Assembly (NCBI GenBank): GCA_025351245.1
Contig: JANXWH010000064.1
Span: 1-34,846, forward strand
Length of the DNA: 34,846 nt
Direction: 5' to 3'
DNA from: Chloroflexota bacterium
GTDB taxonomy: Bacteria > Chloroflexota > Limnocylindria > Limnocylindrales > CSP1-4
The notes under the pieces were generated by a model. That model did not search any database. It was not told the origin of the DNA and worked only from the letters and a program-made list of their open reading frames with translations. Position numbers and translations under genes: made by a program. Position 1 is the first letter of the stretch; every line of letters begins with the position of its first letter. This document shows positions 14,884 to 27,395 of the stretch, in pieces.

Positions 14884-17800
14884 TTCTTGAACTTGAGCCC
14901 CGACCCGCAATAGCACGGGTCGTTGCGGCCGAGCTTCGCGGCCGCGGGGTTCGCGCCCCTGGCGGAGTCGGAGCGGGCCTCGTCGCCCAGCCGCTCCTGC
15001 ATCGCCCGGAGGGCGGGCGCCGCGGGGAGGTTTCGAGCGGCCGCCACGGCCGCAGGCGAGGGCCCCGAGGGTCGGGCGCTCGAGGTGGAGGCCCCACCGC
15101 CCGAGAACGTGGCGCTCGTCGGAGCCGTGCCGCTCACGCTCGGCTGGGTGGCAGCGCCCGCGGCGCTTGCAGACCGGACCGCCGCGGCGCCGGCAGCGAG
15201 GCTCGCGACGAGCTCCGCCTCGTCGGCCGTAGGGGTCGAGGGCTGCCGGACCACCGAGACGCGGAAGATCGTCGTCGCCACCTGGTGGCGGATCAGGTCG
15301 CTCAGCTGGTCGTAGAGGTTGAAGGCCTCCTTCTTGAACTCGTTGAGCGGGTCCTGCTGGGCATAGCCGCGGAGCCCGATCCCGCGCCGCATGTCGTCGA
15401 GCTCCGTCAGGTGCTCGATCCAGAGCGAGTCGACCGTCCGGAGCAGGACGAGGCGCTCGATCATCGACCAGTCCTCGGCGCCAACCTCGGCCGACTTCTC
15501 CTGGAGCTTCGCGTCGGCCAGGTCGCGGAGATGACCCGCCAGCGCCTCGCGGCCGCCCATCTCCCAGAGCTCGTCCTCCGAGGTTCCCGGCCCTTCCAGG
15601 CCCATGGCGTTCAGCGCCGCGGCGAGCCCTTCCATGTTCCAGTCATCGGGGATCTCGGCCGTGCAGTACGTGGCGAGGAGCGCGTCCACCTCCTCGTCGA
15701 GGAACGCGTGGGTCGTCTCGGTCAGGTCCTCGTTGCGGAGCACCTTGTCGCGCTCGGCGTAGATCGTCTCGCGCTGCTTGTTGATCACGTCGTCGAACTC
15801 GACGACGCGCTTCCGGATGTCGAAGTTGTAGCCCTCGACCCGCGTCTGGGCGCTTTCGATGGTCTTGCTGACGATGCGCGATTCGATCGCGACGTCGTCC
15901 TCCAGCCCCAGCCGCTCCATCAGGCCCGCCACCCGCTCGGAGGCAAAGCGCTTCATGAGGTCGTCTTCGAGCGAGAGGTAGAAGCGCGACGAGCCGGGGT
16001 CGCCCTGCCGCCCGGCGCGGCCGCGGAGCTGGTTGTCGATCCGGCGCGAGTCGTGGCGCTCGGTACCGATGATGTGGAGCCCGCCCGCGGCCACCACCCG
16101 TTCGTGGTCGGCGTCGCAGATCGCCTTCGCCTCGGCGAAGGCCTCGTCGTAGGTCGCCTTGTCCACCTCGGCAGGGTTCAGCCCGCGCTGATGGAGGATC
16201 TCCGAGGCCATTCCGGCGGGGTTGCCGCCCAGCTGGATGTCCGTCCCTCGGCCGGCCATGTTCGTCGCGATCGTGACGGCGCCCGAACGGCCCGCCTGGG
16301 CGACGATCGGCGCCTCCTTCTCGTGGAACTTGGCGTTGAGAACCTCGTGCTTGATGCCGCGCCGCCCGAGGAGCTCGGAGAGGATCTCGGACTTCTCGAC
16401 GCTGACCGTGCCCACCAGGATCGGCCGGCCCGCATCCTGCATCTCGACGGTCTCGTCGATGAGCGCCTTGTATTTGCCCTGCTCGTTGCGGAAGACCAGG
16501 TCCTGCTCGTCGTCGCGGATCATGGGCTGGTTGGTCGGGATCGAGACCACCTCCAGCTTGTAGATCTTGTGGAACTCCTCGGCCTCGGTCATCGCGGTAC
16601 CGGTCATGCCGGCGAGCTTCGCGTAGAGGCGGAAGTAGTTCTGGAACGTGACGGTGGCGAGGGTCACGGACTCGCGCTGGACGCGCAGCCCCTCCTTTGC
16701 CTCCATCGCCTGGTGGATGCCCTCGCTCCAGCGCCGGTCGGGCATCTGGCGCCCGGTGAACTCGTCGACGATGACGATCTCGCCGTCCCGGACGATGTAG
16801 TCGCGATCGCGCTTGTAGAGCGCGTGGGCCTTGAGCGCCGCATCGAAGTAGCGGGTCAGCCGCGGATCGTCGTAGAGGTTCTGGACGCCGAGCCACTGCT
16901 CGATCTTCGTGATCCCCTCTTCCGTCGGCGAGACCGCCCGATCCTTGAGGTCGACGAAGTAGTCGCCGCCCTCCTCCTCGCCCTCCGCTCGCGCCCGAAG
17001 ACGGGGCACGAGCCGGGCGAACTGGAAGTACAGGTCCGCCGACTCTTCAGCCTGGCCGCTGATGATCAGCGGCGTGCGCGCCTCGTCGATGAGGATGTTG
17101 TCCACCTCGTCGACGATCGCGAAGTAGTGGCCCCGCTGGACGCGCTGGTCCATCTCCGTGACCAGGTTGTCGCGCAGGTAGTCGAACCCGAAGTGATGGT
17201 TCGTTCCGTACGTCACGTCCGCCGCGTAGGCCTCGCGGCGCGAGCACGGGCGGAGGTTGATCAGCCGTTCGTCGGTGGTGGGGTAGCCGGGCTCGAAGCG
17301 GTACGCTTCCTCGCCCACCACGATTCCGACCGAGACGCCGAGGAAGTGGAAGATCGGGCCCATCCACTGCGCGTCGCGGCGGGCCAGGTAGTCGTTCACG
17401 GTCACGACGTGGACGCCCTGGCCGGTCAGTCCGTTGAGGGCGGCGGCCATCGGTGCGATGAGGGTCTTGCCCTCGCCGGTCCGCATCTCCGCGATCTTGC
17501 CCTGGTGGAGCACGCAGGCGCCCATCAGCTGGACGTCGAAGTGGCGCATTCCGAGCGTCCGGCGCATCCCTTCGCGGGCGGCGGCGAAGACCTCCGGCAG
17601 GACGTCGTCGAGCGCCGCCTGGAGTTGGGCGGTCTCCTTCGTCAGTCGATCCGTCTTGAGATCGCGGCGGCGGGCGGGTTCGTCCTGCTCGAGCTCGTCG
17701 GTGGTCGGGCCGAATCCCGCCTGGAGCTCCGCCAGCTCCGCCCGGATCTCGTCCATCCGAGCCTGGACCTGGGCATCGGACTCGCCCTGGAGATCCGGTT

Positions 17801-17891
17801 CAAGGGCGTTCGCGGCATCCACGAGCGGCTGGACGCGCCGGACTTCGCGGTCATTGGAATCGACGAAACGGGAGAGGAAGCCGAGCACCAT
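14868..17891 (-). CDS. secA: Protein translocase ATPase SecA
   Basis: 1007 aa. SecA drives preproteins through SecYEG by ATP hydrolysis. Walker A MRTGEGKT (136-143), DEVDNILIDEART (261-273) for Walker B, TGTAMTEAEEFHKIY, and helicase motif blocks ATNMAGRGTDIQLGG and QLRGRAGRQGDPGSSRFYLS are all present. A linker rich in Ala/Ser/Pro (about 895-985) leads to the C-terminal zinc motif NDPCYCGSGLKFKKCHGR, which binds SecB or ribosomes in other bacteria. The ATG at 17891 lies 9 nt after a TATACT box, so the mRNA is nearly leaderless. It starts its own unit after the gyr/prs operon, and the DUF218 gene overlaps its end. Confidence 0.98.
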   Translation of the reverse strand: MVLGFLSRFVDSNDREVRRVQPLVDAANALEPDLQGESDAQVQARMDEIRAELAELQAGFGPTTDELEQDEPARRRDLKTDRLTKETAQLQAALDDVLPEVFAAAREGMRRTLGMRHFDVQLMGACVLHQGKIAEMRTGEGKTLIAPMAAALNGLTGQGVHVVTVNDYLARRDAQWMGPIFHFLGVSVGIVVGEEAYRFEPGYPTTDERLINLRPCSRREAYAADVTYGTNHHFGFDYLRDNLVTEMDQRVQRGHYFAIVDEVDNILIDEARTPLIISGQAEESADLYFQFARLVPRLRARAEGEEEGGDYFVDLKDRAVSPTEEGITKIEQWLGVQNLYDDPRLTRYFDAALKAHALYKRDRDYIVRDGEIVIVDEFTGRQMPDRRWSEGIHQAMEAKEGLRVQRESVTLATVTFQNYFRLYAKLAGMTGTAMTEAEEFHKIYKLEVVSIPTNQPMIRDDEQDLVFRNEQGKYKALIDETVEMQDAGRPILVGTVSVEKSEILSELLGRRGIKHEVLNAKFHEKEAPIVAQAGRSGAVTIATNMAGRGTDIQLGGNPAGMASEILHQRGLNPAEVDKATYDEAFAEAKAICDADHERVVAAGGLHIIGTERHDSRRIDNQLRGRAGRQGDPGSSRFYLSLEDDLMKRFASERVAGLMERLGLEDDVAIESRIVSKTIESAQTRVEGYNFDIRKRVVEFDDVINKQRETIYAERDKVLRNEDLTETTHAFLDEEVDALLATYCTAEIPDDWNMEGLAAALNAMGLEGPGTSEDELWEMGGREALAGHLRDLADAKLQEKSAEVGAEDWSMIERLVLLRTVDSLWIEHLTELDDMRRGIGLRGYAQQDPLNEFKKEAFNLYDQLSDLIRHQVATTIFRVSVVRQPSTPTADEAELVASLAAGAAAVRSASAAGAATQPSVSGTAPTSATFSGGGASTSSARPSGPSPAAVAAARNLPAAPALRAMQERLGDEARSDSARGANPAAAKLGRNDPCYCGSGLKFKKCHGR

Positions 17892-17900
17892 GGGACGGTC

Positions 17901-17906
17901 AGTATA
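17901..17906 (-). promoter_or_regulatory. -10 box of secA
   Basis: TATACT on the minus strand (17906 to 17901), 9 nt before the secA ATG. A start about 7 nt downstream would leave a 2-3 nt leader. The -35 region (GGGTCT at 17-bp spacing) is poor. Confidence 0.55.
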
Positions 17907-17945
17907 GGCGTGGGGCCCCGCGGAGACCCTCCGATCACCCGTTGC

Positions 17946-17960
17946 TGGGGCCGCGCCCCA
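17946..17960 (-). terminator. Possible hairpin at the end of the parA-to-prs operon
   Basis: TGGGGC-CGC-GCCCCA (17946-17960) forms a tight 6-bp stem between the small membrane protein gene and secA. No T-tract follows, so intrinsic termination is doubtful. Confidence 0.3.
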
Positions 17961-17975
17961 CGAGGTGGCCCCCGG

Positions 17976-18206
17976 CTACTTCCAGAACCCGGAGCCGTAC
18001 CCGGCCAGGAGCAGCACGAACGTCAGGGCGCCCAGCGCCAGCCAGAAGAGGACCGAGACGGACGTTCGGGTCGGGTTCATCTCCCGGTTCGCGAGCGGCG
18101 ACGCGTTCCAGCGCGGCGAGCGGAGCTGGGTGCGCCAATCCTTCGGCGTCTCCGTGCGGGGCTCCAGGCCGCCCTGGCCGTCGGGTTGATGCAGTTGGAG
18201 GGTCAT
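17976..18206 (-). CDS. Small single-pass membrane protein, unknown function
   Basis: 76 aa. Its ATG overlaps the prs stop as ATGA, the same arrangement used through this operon, which supports it as a real gene. The first 45 residues are polar (RTETPKDWRTQLRSPRWN), followed by one hydrophobic helix (about 51-70, VLFWLALGALTFVLLLAGYG) and a short SGFWK end. The N-terminus is probably cytoplasmic. I do not recognise a family, and nothing in the sequence links it functionally to prs beyond co-transcription. Confidence 0.65.
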   Translation of the reverse strand: MTLQLHQPDGQGGLEPRTETPKDWRTQLRSPRWNASPLANREMNPTRTSVSVLFWLALGALTFVLLLAGYGSGFWK

Positions 18207-19315
18207 CGGTCTCCGAACGTGCGAGCCGGCGCCACGCCGGCGATATCGGCCGGATGGTCGGGGTCGTGCCGCGTCGTCAGGTGCTCCGGCGGCAGGATGG
18301 CGCCGGTCCGGGCGTCCAGCGTCTGCTCGACGCCGTCCTCCCAGAGGATCATCTCCTGCGTCAGCGACGCCTCGCTGCTGAAGAGCGCGCCAACCGACTC
18401 GCCGCGATGGATCCGGCGGATCGCCTCACCGATCAGGGGCGCCACGGAGAGCGTCGTGATCTGGGGGATCCGCTTCTCGGTTGGGAGCGGCACGGAGTCG
18501 GTCAGGACGAGCTCCCGGATGGGGGAGCCCGCGATCCGGGCGATTGACCCCTCGGACAGGATCCCGTGCGTTGCGCAGGCGTAGATCTCCTCGACGCCCT
18601 CCCTGACCAGGGCCCGCACGATCTCCATCAGCGTCCCGGCGGTGTCGACCTCGTCGTCCACGATGATCGCGCGCCGCCCGCGGACATCGCCGATGACGTT
18701 CAGCAGCTCGGCCCGATCCAAATTGCCCACACGGCGCTTCTCGATGATTGCGAGCGGCGCGTCCAGCAGCTCGGCGAAGGTCCTGGCGCGCTTCGCGAAG
18801 CCCAGGTCCGTGACGACGACGATGTCGGTCAACGCTTTCTGGCGGAAGTAGTTGGAGAGGAGGTGGACGGCGGTCAGCTCGTCGACCGGGATATTGAAGA
18901 AACCCTGGATCTGGCCCTGGTGCAGGTCCATCGTGAGGACGCGGTCGGCGCCGGCCACCGTGATCATGTCGGCAATGAGGCGCGCGGTGATCGGGACGCG
19001 CGGCTGGTCCTTCTTGTCGGAGCGCCCGTAGCTGTAGTACGGGACGACCGCCGTGATCCGCCCCGCGCTCGCCCGCTTGAAGGCGTCGATCATGATCAGG
19101 AGTTCCATGATCGACTGGTTGACCGGGTGGCAGGTCGGCTGGACCAGGAAAACATCCTTCTCGCGGACGTTGTCGAGGATCTTGACGAAGATGTTCTCGT
19201 TCGCGAACGAGAAGACCTCGGCGTCGCCCAGACGGACGCCCAGGTAGCGGCAGATCTTCCGGGCAAGGCCGTCGTTGGCGTTGCCCGTGTAGACGTCGAA
19301 CGAGTCGGAGTACAC
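18203..19315 (-). CDS. prs: Ribose-phosphate pyrophosphokinase (PRPP synthase), divergent loop
   Basis: 370 aa from GTG at 19315, which has GGAGGAGG at good spacing. An upstream ATG at 19345 overlaps the gyrA stop (ATGA) but has no spacing to its GGGAGG, and would add 10 residues. The enzyme makes PRPP from ribose-5-phosphate and ATP. FANENIFVKIL, VPYYSYGRSDKKDQPR, TMDLHQGQIQGFFNIP, IIEKRR (catalytic loop) and the PRPP site IIVDDEVDTAGTL are present. The usual SPD-x-GG-x-x-RAR segment reads VTDLGFAKRAR here, one residue shorter and without the GG pair. A C-terminal extension of roughly 55 residues follows the normal end (GESVGALF). Last but one gene of the parA-gyr operon. Confidence 0.92.
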   Translation of the reverse strand: MYSDSFDVYTGNANDGLARKICRYLGVRLGDAEVFSFANENIFVKILDNVREKDVFLVQPTCHPVNQSIMELLIMIDAFKRASAGRITAVVPYYSYGRSDKKDQPRVPITARLIADMITVAGADRVLTMDLHQGQIQGFFNIPVDELTAVHLLSNYFRQKALTDIVVVTDLGFAKRARTFAELLDAPLAIIEKRRVGNLDRAELLNVIGDVRGRRAIIVDDEVDTAGTLMEIVRALVREGVEEIYACATHGILSEGSIARIAGSPIRELVLTDSVPLPTEKRIPQITTLSVAPLIGEAIRRIHRGESVGALFSSEASLTQEMILWEDGVEQTLDARTGAILPPEHLTTRHDPDHPADIAGVAPARTFGDR

Positions 19316-19341
19316 GAGCGCCTCCTCCGCGCCGAAGGCCG

Positions 19342-21906
19342 TCATCCTCCCGACGGATCCCCTCCCGGCCCGGTCGGCCCCGCGTCGGGACCGCCATTGT
19401 CGCCCATACCCTCCCGCTCTGCCAGCCCCTCGCGGAACGCGGCAATGCCGACAACCCGGTCGCCCTCGTTCAGGCGCATCGTGATGACGCCGCGTGCCCC
19501 GGACGAGTACCGGTTGATGGTCTGTGTCTCGGTCCGGACCACCTGCCCGCCGGCGGAGATGAGCAGGAGCTCCTCGTCCGCCTCGGTCACCTGCTGGACC
19601 GCCGCCACGCGGCCGGTCTTGCGACCCTCCAGGGGGATCAGCATCACGCCCTGGCCACCGCGGTGCTTGCGCCGGAACTCGCGCAGCGCCACGCGCTTCC
19701 CGTAGCCCGTCTCGGTCAGGACCAGCAGGTCCGTCCCGGGCTGGACCACGCTCATCGCCACGACCTCGTCGCCGGCGCGTGCAAGACGGATCCCGATGAC
19801 GCCGGCGGCGTCGCGGCCCATGGCCCGGACCTCGCTCTCTGCGAACCGGGCCAGCTTGCCCTGGGCGGTGGCGATGATCACGTCGTCGCTCCCCGTCGCG
19901 ACGTCCACCCAGGCCAGCTCGTCGCCGTCCGCGAGGGTGATCGCCCGGATCCCGGACGAGCGGACCTTCTCGAACTGCTCCAGCGGCGTCTTCTTGACGG
20001 TGCCCTTCCGGGTGGCCATCACGAGGTAGGACGCGGCGGTGAAATCCGGCACCATGAGCGTGGCGGTCGGGACTTCTCCGGCCTCCACCTGGACGCCCGG
20101 CAGGTTGATGATCGGGATTCCCTTCGCCTGGCGGCTGGCGTCCGGCACGAGGTGCACCTTGGCCGAGAAGACGCGCCCACGGTTCGTGAAGAAGAGCGCC
20201 CAGTCGTGGGTGTTGGCGACGAGGAGGCTGTCCACCGCGTCCTCCTCGCGGGTGACGTGCCCGATGATCCCCTTGCCGCCGCGGCCCTGGCGTCGGTAGG
20301 TGGCCACCGGCTGGCGCTTGATGTAGCCGCGGCGGCTGATCGTGACGACGACGTCCTCGTCGGCAATCAGGTCCTCGTCGGTCATCTCGCGCGAGGAGTC
20401 GTCGACGACACGCGTGCGCCGCTCGCCGGCGTACTTCCGCTTCAGCTCGGTGAGCTCATCCTTGATGATCGCGAGGATCCGGGCCGGGTTGGCGAGGATG
20501 TCCTCCAGCTCGGCGATCTGCTGGATCACCGCCAGGTACTCATCCTCGATCTTCTTCCGCTCGAGGGCGGCGAGGCGGGCCAGTCGCATGTCCAGGATCG
20601 CCTGGGCCTGCAGCTCGCTCAGGGTGAAGCGCTCCATGAGATTGCGCCGGGCGGTCTCCACGTCCGCCGACTCGCGGATCGTCCGGATCACCTCGTCAAG
20701 GTGGTCCAGCGCGATCTTGAGCCCCTCCAGGATGTGGGCCCGCTCGCGGGCCTTGCCCAGCTCGAACTCGGTCCGCCGACGGACGATCTCGCGGCGATGG
20801 TCCACGTGGTGCTGGATCACGGCCTTGAGCGGAAGCGTCTGCGGCTGGCCGTCAACGAGCGCGAGCATGTTGAGGTTGAACGCGAGCTGCATCGGCGTGT
20901 GCTTGAACAGGTTGTTCAGCACCGTATGCGGGTTCGCATCGTTCTTGATCTCGATGTAGATCCGCATCCCGTCCCGGTCGGACTCGTCGCGGAGGTCGGC
21001 GATCCCGTCGATGCGCTTGTCCTTGACGAGGTCGGCGATCTTCTCGAGGAGCGACGCCTTGTTCACCTGGTAGGGCAGCTCGCTGACGATGATCGCCACC
21101 CGGTCGCGGCGTGCCTCCTCGAAGGCGACCTGGGCCCGCATGATCACCCGGCCGTGGCCGTGGGCGTACATCTGGCGGATCGCGTCGACCGTCTCGGTGA
21201 CGCCGGTGAGCGCGTTCTTCTGCTGCTCGTAGCGGAAGATGGAACCGGCGGTCGGGAAGTCGGGCCCCTTGATGAACGCGCACAGGTCGTCGGTCGTCAG
21301 CTCCGGGTCGTCGATGAGCGCGATCGTCGCGTCGACGACCTCGCCGAGGTGGTGCGGCGGGATGTTCGTGGCCATCCCCACGGCGATGCCGGAGCTCCCG
21401 TTGACGAGCAGGTTCGGCAGCCTCGCGGGCAGGATGACCGGCTGCCGATGCTGGCCGTCGTAGTTGTCGACGTAGTCGACGGTGGCCTTGTCGATGTCGG
21501 CGAGCATCTCGGCCGCGATCGGGGCGAGCCGCGCCTCCGTGTAGCGCATCGCGGCGGCCGAGTCGCCGTCGACGGAACCAAAGTTGCCCTGCCCGTCCAC
21601 CAGCGGGTAGCGCATGGAGAAGTCCTGGGCCAGGCGGACAAGGGTGTCGTAGATCGCCTGGTCGCCGTGCGGGTGGTACTTGCCCATCACCTCGCCGACG
21701 ATCGCCGCGCACTTGCGGTACGAGGCGTTCGAGGCCAGGCCCATCTCGCCCATGGCGTAGAGGATTCGGCGGTGGACCGGCTTGAGGCCGTCGCGGACAT
21801 CCGGGAGCGCGCGGGCCACGATCACGCTCATCGCGTAGTCGAGGTAGCTCGTCCGCATCTCGTCCTCGATGCGGATCGTTCGGATGTTGCCCAGGTCGTC
21901 GGTCAC
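19342..21906 (-). CDS. gyrA: DNA gyrase subunit A
   Basis: 854 aa, starting with GTG at 21906 that overlaps the stop of the AlkD-like gene (GTGA). Gyrase adds negative supercoils; GyrA cuts and rejoins DNA. The catalytic Tyr is Tyr122 in AMRYTEARL, the same number as in E. coli. The quinolone-determining region reads [12 protein letters not shown] (76-87): position 83 is Gln where Ser is usual, while Asp87 is kept. The C-terminal domain holds a GyrA-box-like RQGRGGKGI plus repeated beta-pinwheel blades, so it is gyrase rather than ParC. The tail is Gly/Pro/Asp-rich. Partner gyrB lies two genes upstream in the same operon. Confidence 0.97.
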   Translation of the reverse strand: MTDDLGNIRTIRIEDEMRTSYLDYAMSVIVARALPDVRDGLKPVHRRILYAMGEMGLASNASYRKCAAIVGEVMGKYHPHGDQAIYDTLVRLAQDFSMRYPLVDGQGNFGSVDGDSAAAMRYTEARLAPIAAEMLADIDKATVDYVDNYDGQHRQPVILPARLPNLLVNGSSGIAVGMATNIPPHHLGEVVDATIALIDDPELTTDDLCAFIKGPDFPTAGSIFRYEQQKNALTGVTETVDAIRQMYAHGHGRVIMRAQVAFEEARRDRVAIIVSELPYQVNKASLLEKIADLVKDKRIDGIADLRDESDRDGMRIYIEIKNDANPHTVLNNLFKHTPMQLAFNLNMLALVDGQPQTLPLKAVIQHHVDHRREIVRRRTEFELGKARERAHILEGLKIALDHLDEVIRTIRESADVETARRNLMERFTLSELQAQAILDMRLARLAALERKKIEDEYLAVIQQIAELEDILANPARILAIIKDELTELKRKYAGERRTRVVDDSSREMTDEDLIADEDVVVTISRRGYIKRQPVATYRRQGRGGKGIIGHVTREEDAVDSLLVANTHDWALFFTNRGRVFSAKVHLVPDASRQAKGIPIINLPGVQVEAGEVPTATLMVPDFTAASYLVMATRKGTVKKTPLEQFEKVRSSGIRAITLADGDELAWVDVATGSDDVIIATAQGKLARFAESEVRAMGRDAAGVIGIRLARAGDEVVAMSVVQPGTDLLVLTETGYGKRVALREFRRKHRGGQGVMLIPLEGRKTGRVAAVQQVTEADEELLLISAGGQVVRTETQTINRYSSGARGVITMRLNEGDRVVGIAAFREGLAEREGMGDNGGPDAGPTGPGGDPSGG

Positions 21907-22916
21907 GGAATGGGTCTCCGGTTCAGGTCCAGCGGGGTTCCGGGCGTGGCCGTCCCACGACCCGCGTGCACGAAGGCGGCGGCGGTCGCGCCGGCAGCGG
22001 ACGTGTTGGCGGCGCCGGACGTCCGGCGGACGCCCGCGAGCAGGGTGCGAATTCCGGCGGCGTCAGCCGGAGCAAGCTTGGCGAGCGCGTCGCGCACCAC
22101 CCATGCGCGGGCCCCATCGGCCGTCGCAGCGGCACGCCCGCCCTCCCGCCGGCAGAACGCGGTCACGGCGGCCGGGTCAACGGCCGTCAGGTTGCGGAGC
22201 GCCCAGCTGAGCGCTTTCTGGACGTCCGGCTCGGGATCGCCGATCAGGAGGCCGATGAGCCCCAGGCCGCGTACGGCGACGTCCGGCGTCCGCCCGGCCG
22301 CCCGGTCCACGAACGGGATCGTCGCGACCGTGGAGCCAACGAGCCGGCGCTCCCAGCGGCTGGGGCTGTAGACCAGCTGCTCCAGCTCGGCCCAGCGGTA
22401 GGGCTCGCGGAGGATTCCCGGCCCGATCGTCGCCGCCAGCGTATCGACGGTGATCCAGTCATCCGCCTCCGCGGTGAGCTGGCGGAGCACCTGCCAGGCG
22501 CGTTCCGGATCGTCCGGCAGGATCCGGCCGAGGAGCCAGCAGGCGAACCAGCGCAGCTCCCTGAGCGGATCGCGGGCGAGCGCCTCCGCGACCGGAAGGA
22601 GCCGGGCGGCGCGAACGCCCCGCAGCTCGTCCGCCAGCGCTCGGTGCACGGATTCGAGGAGCGGCAGCCGAACGCCGAGCAGCGGTCCGATCCCGGGCGC
22701 CACCAGCCGCTGGCCGGCCAGGTAGGTCGGATCGGCGAGCGTTGCCAGGCCCTCGCGGGTGGCCGCCACGAAGCCCGCCGGACCGTCGACCTCGTCGGCA
22801 AGCCTGTGGCCCAGGTCGCGTGCCGCCTCTATGTGCGTCGCGACGAACGCATTGGATGCGAGGGTCGTGGCGCTCGGCGTCCGGGCGGCTGCGGCCGCGG
22901 CCGCGACGGCGGTCAT
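21903..22916 (-). CDS. DNA alkylation repair (AlkD-like) HEAT-repeat protein
   Basis: 337 aa. The ATG overlaps the thioesterase stop (ATGA) and has GAGG 7 nt upstream; the end overlaps the gyrA GTG. Helical HEAT-like pairs run through most of the length. Diagnostic stretches are [17 protein letters not shown] (118-134), a WITVDTLA repeat unit, [18 protein letters not shown] and [16 protein letters not shown], matching the PF08713 AlkD pattern of a W-x-x-S-x-x-x-W-x-x-R block and a K-A-x-x-W-x-L-R block. AlkD enzymes remove N3- or N7-alkyl purines. I did not confirm the catalytic Asp/Trp, and a non-enzymatic homologue is possible. The first 15 and last 50 residues are Ala-rich and low in complexity. 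Confidence 0.75.
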   Translation of the reverse strand: MTAVAAAAAAARTPSATTLASNAFVATHIEAARDLGHRLADEVDGPAGFVAATREGLATLADPTYLAGQRLVAPGIGPLLGVRLPLLESVHRALADELRGVRAARLLPVAEALARDPLRELRWFACWLLGRILPDDPERAWQVLRQLTAEADDWITVDTLAATIGPGILREPYRWAELEQLVYSPSRWERRLVGSTVATIPFVDRAAGRTPDVAVRGLGLIGLLIGDPEPDVQKALSWALRNLTAVDPAAVTAFCRREGGRAAATADGARAWVVRDALAKLAPADAAGIRTLLAGVRRTSGAANTSAAGATAAAFVHAGRGTATPGTPLDLNRRPIP

Positions 22917-23452
22917 GGTGCCGCCTCGTGCGGATGATCGAGCGTGCGCGCGGGCACCGGCGTGGGCACCGGCGTGGGCACCGCGTCGCCCTCCGGAACG
23001 AGGCGGAACCGGTACCGATCCTTCAGTGCCTGCTTACGGTCCGGGGGCGCTGCCACGTACAGGGCATCGGCCGTGGCCAGGAGCTCGCCCGTCTCCGCGT
23101 CCGCCAGCTGCGCCCGCGTCGTCAGCAGTCGCCGGCGGCGCTCGACCAGGCGCCCCTCGGCGCGCAGCCGGCGCCCGATCGGCGTGGGGCGGCGATACGC
23201 GATCGTCAGCTTCGCGGTATACCCCCACGAGTCCGCACTCGCGAGCGCCCAGCCCATCACCTCGTCGAGGATGGTGGCAACGATGCCGCCGTGGGTGATG
23301 TCCTCCCAGCCCTGGAAGTCGGGCGCCAGGGTGGTCTCGGTCCAGCAGGTGTCGCCGGCCACGTGCAGGATGAGGCGAAGGCCGACCGCGTTCAGCTCGC
23401 CGCACGCGAAGCAGCTGTGGGGTGCGACCTCGAACCGCCCGGCCGCGGTCAC
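22913..23452 (-). CDS. PaaI-type hotdog-fold thioesterase
   Basis: 179 aa from GTG at 23452, 4 nt after the gyrB stop. An alternative TTG at 23467 overlaps gyrB and would add 5 residues; neither has a clear ribosome site. The hotdog core is clear: CFACGELNAVGLRL near the start, WEDITHGGIVATILDEVMGW (HGG motif with the helix that binds the pantetheine), LTIAYRRPTPIGRRLRAEG and ADAETGELLATADALYV. It should hydrolyse acyl-CoA thioesters in the cytoplasm; the acyl group is unknown. The C-terminal tail has three VPTP-like units from a 12-bp tandem repeat around 22956-22982. It sits between gyrB and alkD with stop/start overlap. Confidence 0.85.
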   Translation of the reverse strand: MTAAGRFEVAPHSCFACGELNAVGLRLILHVAGDTCWTETTLAPDFQGWEDITHGGIVATILDEVMGWALASADSWGYTAKLTIAYRRPTPIGRRLRAEGRLVERRRRLLTTRAQLADAETGELLATADALYVAAPPDRKQALKDRYRFRLVPEGDAVPTPVPTPVPARTLDHPHEAAP

Positions 23453-23456
23453 GACA

Positions 23457-26292
<2,836 letters not shown>

Positions 26293-26296
<4 letters not shown>

Positions 26297-27204
26297 GCGG
26301 CGCCTCCGGGCACGCCCGCGCCGGGGACGACCGGCAGATGCGGTTGCGGAACGGTGATCGCGGACGCCGCGCCCCAGGTCGCGGCGGATCCCGGTGGCGG
26401 GGCCGCCTCACCGTGCTCCCCGTGCGGCCGGCCGGCCTCGTGGTCGAGTCGGCTCCGAAGCTCGGTCGCGAGCGCCCGGTAGGCGATGGCGCCCCGACTG
26501 TCGGGTGCATACCCGGCGATCGGACGGCCGTGGCTGGGTGCTTCCGCGAGCCGAACGCTCCTTGGCACAACGGTCTGGAAGACCGCCGACCCGAGGTGCT
26601 CACGGACCTCTGCGGCAACCTCCGCGGAGAGATTCGTCCGGGCGTCGAACATCGTGAGAACGACGCCTCGCACCGCCAGCGCGGGGTTCAGATGATCGCG
26701 CACGAGGTGGATCGTCGCGATCAACTGGGAGAGACCCTCCAGCGCGTAGTACTCGCACTGCATCGGGATCAGGACGGCGTCAGCAGCCGTCAACGCGTTC
26801 ACGGTGAGCAGGCCGAGGGATGGCGGGCAGTCGATGAAGACATCATCGAAATCGGAACGGACCGACGCCATCACGCGGGTCAGCCGGCGTTCTCGCTGCG
26901 GCACGATCGCAAGCTCCACCTCGGCGCCGGCCAGGGCGATCGATGATGGGACCAGCGAGAGTCCGGGCGTCTCCGTCGGCACGATGAGCGCGCGGAGATC
27001 CACGCCACCCATCAGGGCGTCGTAGACCGACGAGCCGGCAGCCGCGCGATCCGCGCCAAGGCCACTGGTGGCGTTCCCCTGGGGGTCGAGATCGACCACG
27101 AGCACCCGCCGACCATCCCCGGCGAGGTAGGCCGCGAGGTTGACGACGGTTGTGGTCTTCCCGACGCCGCCCTTCTGGTTGGCGCACGCAAGCATCTGGC
27201 CCAC
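26293..27204 (-). CDS. parA: Chromosome partitioning ATPase ParA (Soj)
   Basis: 303 aa from GTG at 27204. The transcription start predicted from the TAGACT box lies near 27230, which rules out the in-frame ATG at 27246; an ATG at 27195 remains possible, but GAGGAG (27221-27216) is closer to the GTG. The deviant Walker A KGGVGKTTT is at 11-19, LVVDLDPQGNATSGL follows, and DDVFIDCPPSLGLLT is the Walker B region. The C-terminal 35 residues (HGEHGEAAPPPGS and on) are a low-complexity addition after the normal end near ALATELRSRL. First gene of the eight-gene operon; ParB follows with a 4-nt overlap. Confidence 0.96.
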
Positions 27205-27236
27205 TAGAGGCCGTTCTCCTCGGGAATCACGCACCA

Positions 27237-27245
27237 AGTCTACCA
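27237..27245 (-). promoter_or_regulatory. Extended -10 promoter of the parA-to-prs operon
   Basis: TGG-TAGACT on the minus strand (27245 to 27237). The TGn extension may make up for a poor -35 (GGGGTC at 17-bp spacing). The predicted start near 27230 leaves about 26 nt before the GTG start. Confidence 0.55.
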
Positions 27246-27395
27246 TTCCGGCCCCTTCCGACCCCTGGACGAGAGCGTGACAGCCGCGCCTTCCCTTCCG
27301 CGTATCGCCGCCTTACGTCAGGCTGCACCGGTCGACTCGCCCGTGCCGCGTGGCCCCAGCCCCGGCTCGCGGGCCCCCGCCTCGCACCTTGGCCG

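Noticed and set aside
14877-18584. 1235-codon open frame on the plus strand opposite secA and prs (similar very long ones at 645-2744, 9554-11473, 19663-22371 and 22944-25451)
   Set aside because: They lie fully antisense to well-identified genes. Their Arg/His/Asp/Gly-rich composition is what high-GC codon bias produces on the opposite strand; no domain motifs are visible.
27205-27246. parA start at ATG 27246
   Set aside because: It lies upstream of the start site predicted from the TAGACT box, and the added residues precede the normal ParA N-terminus without a ribosome site.
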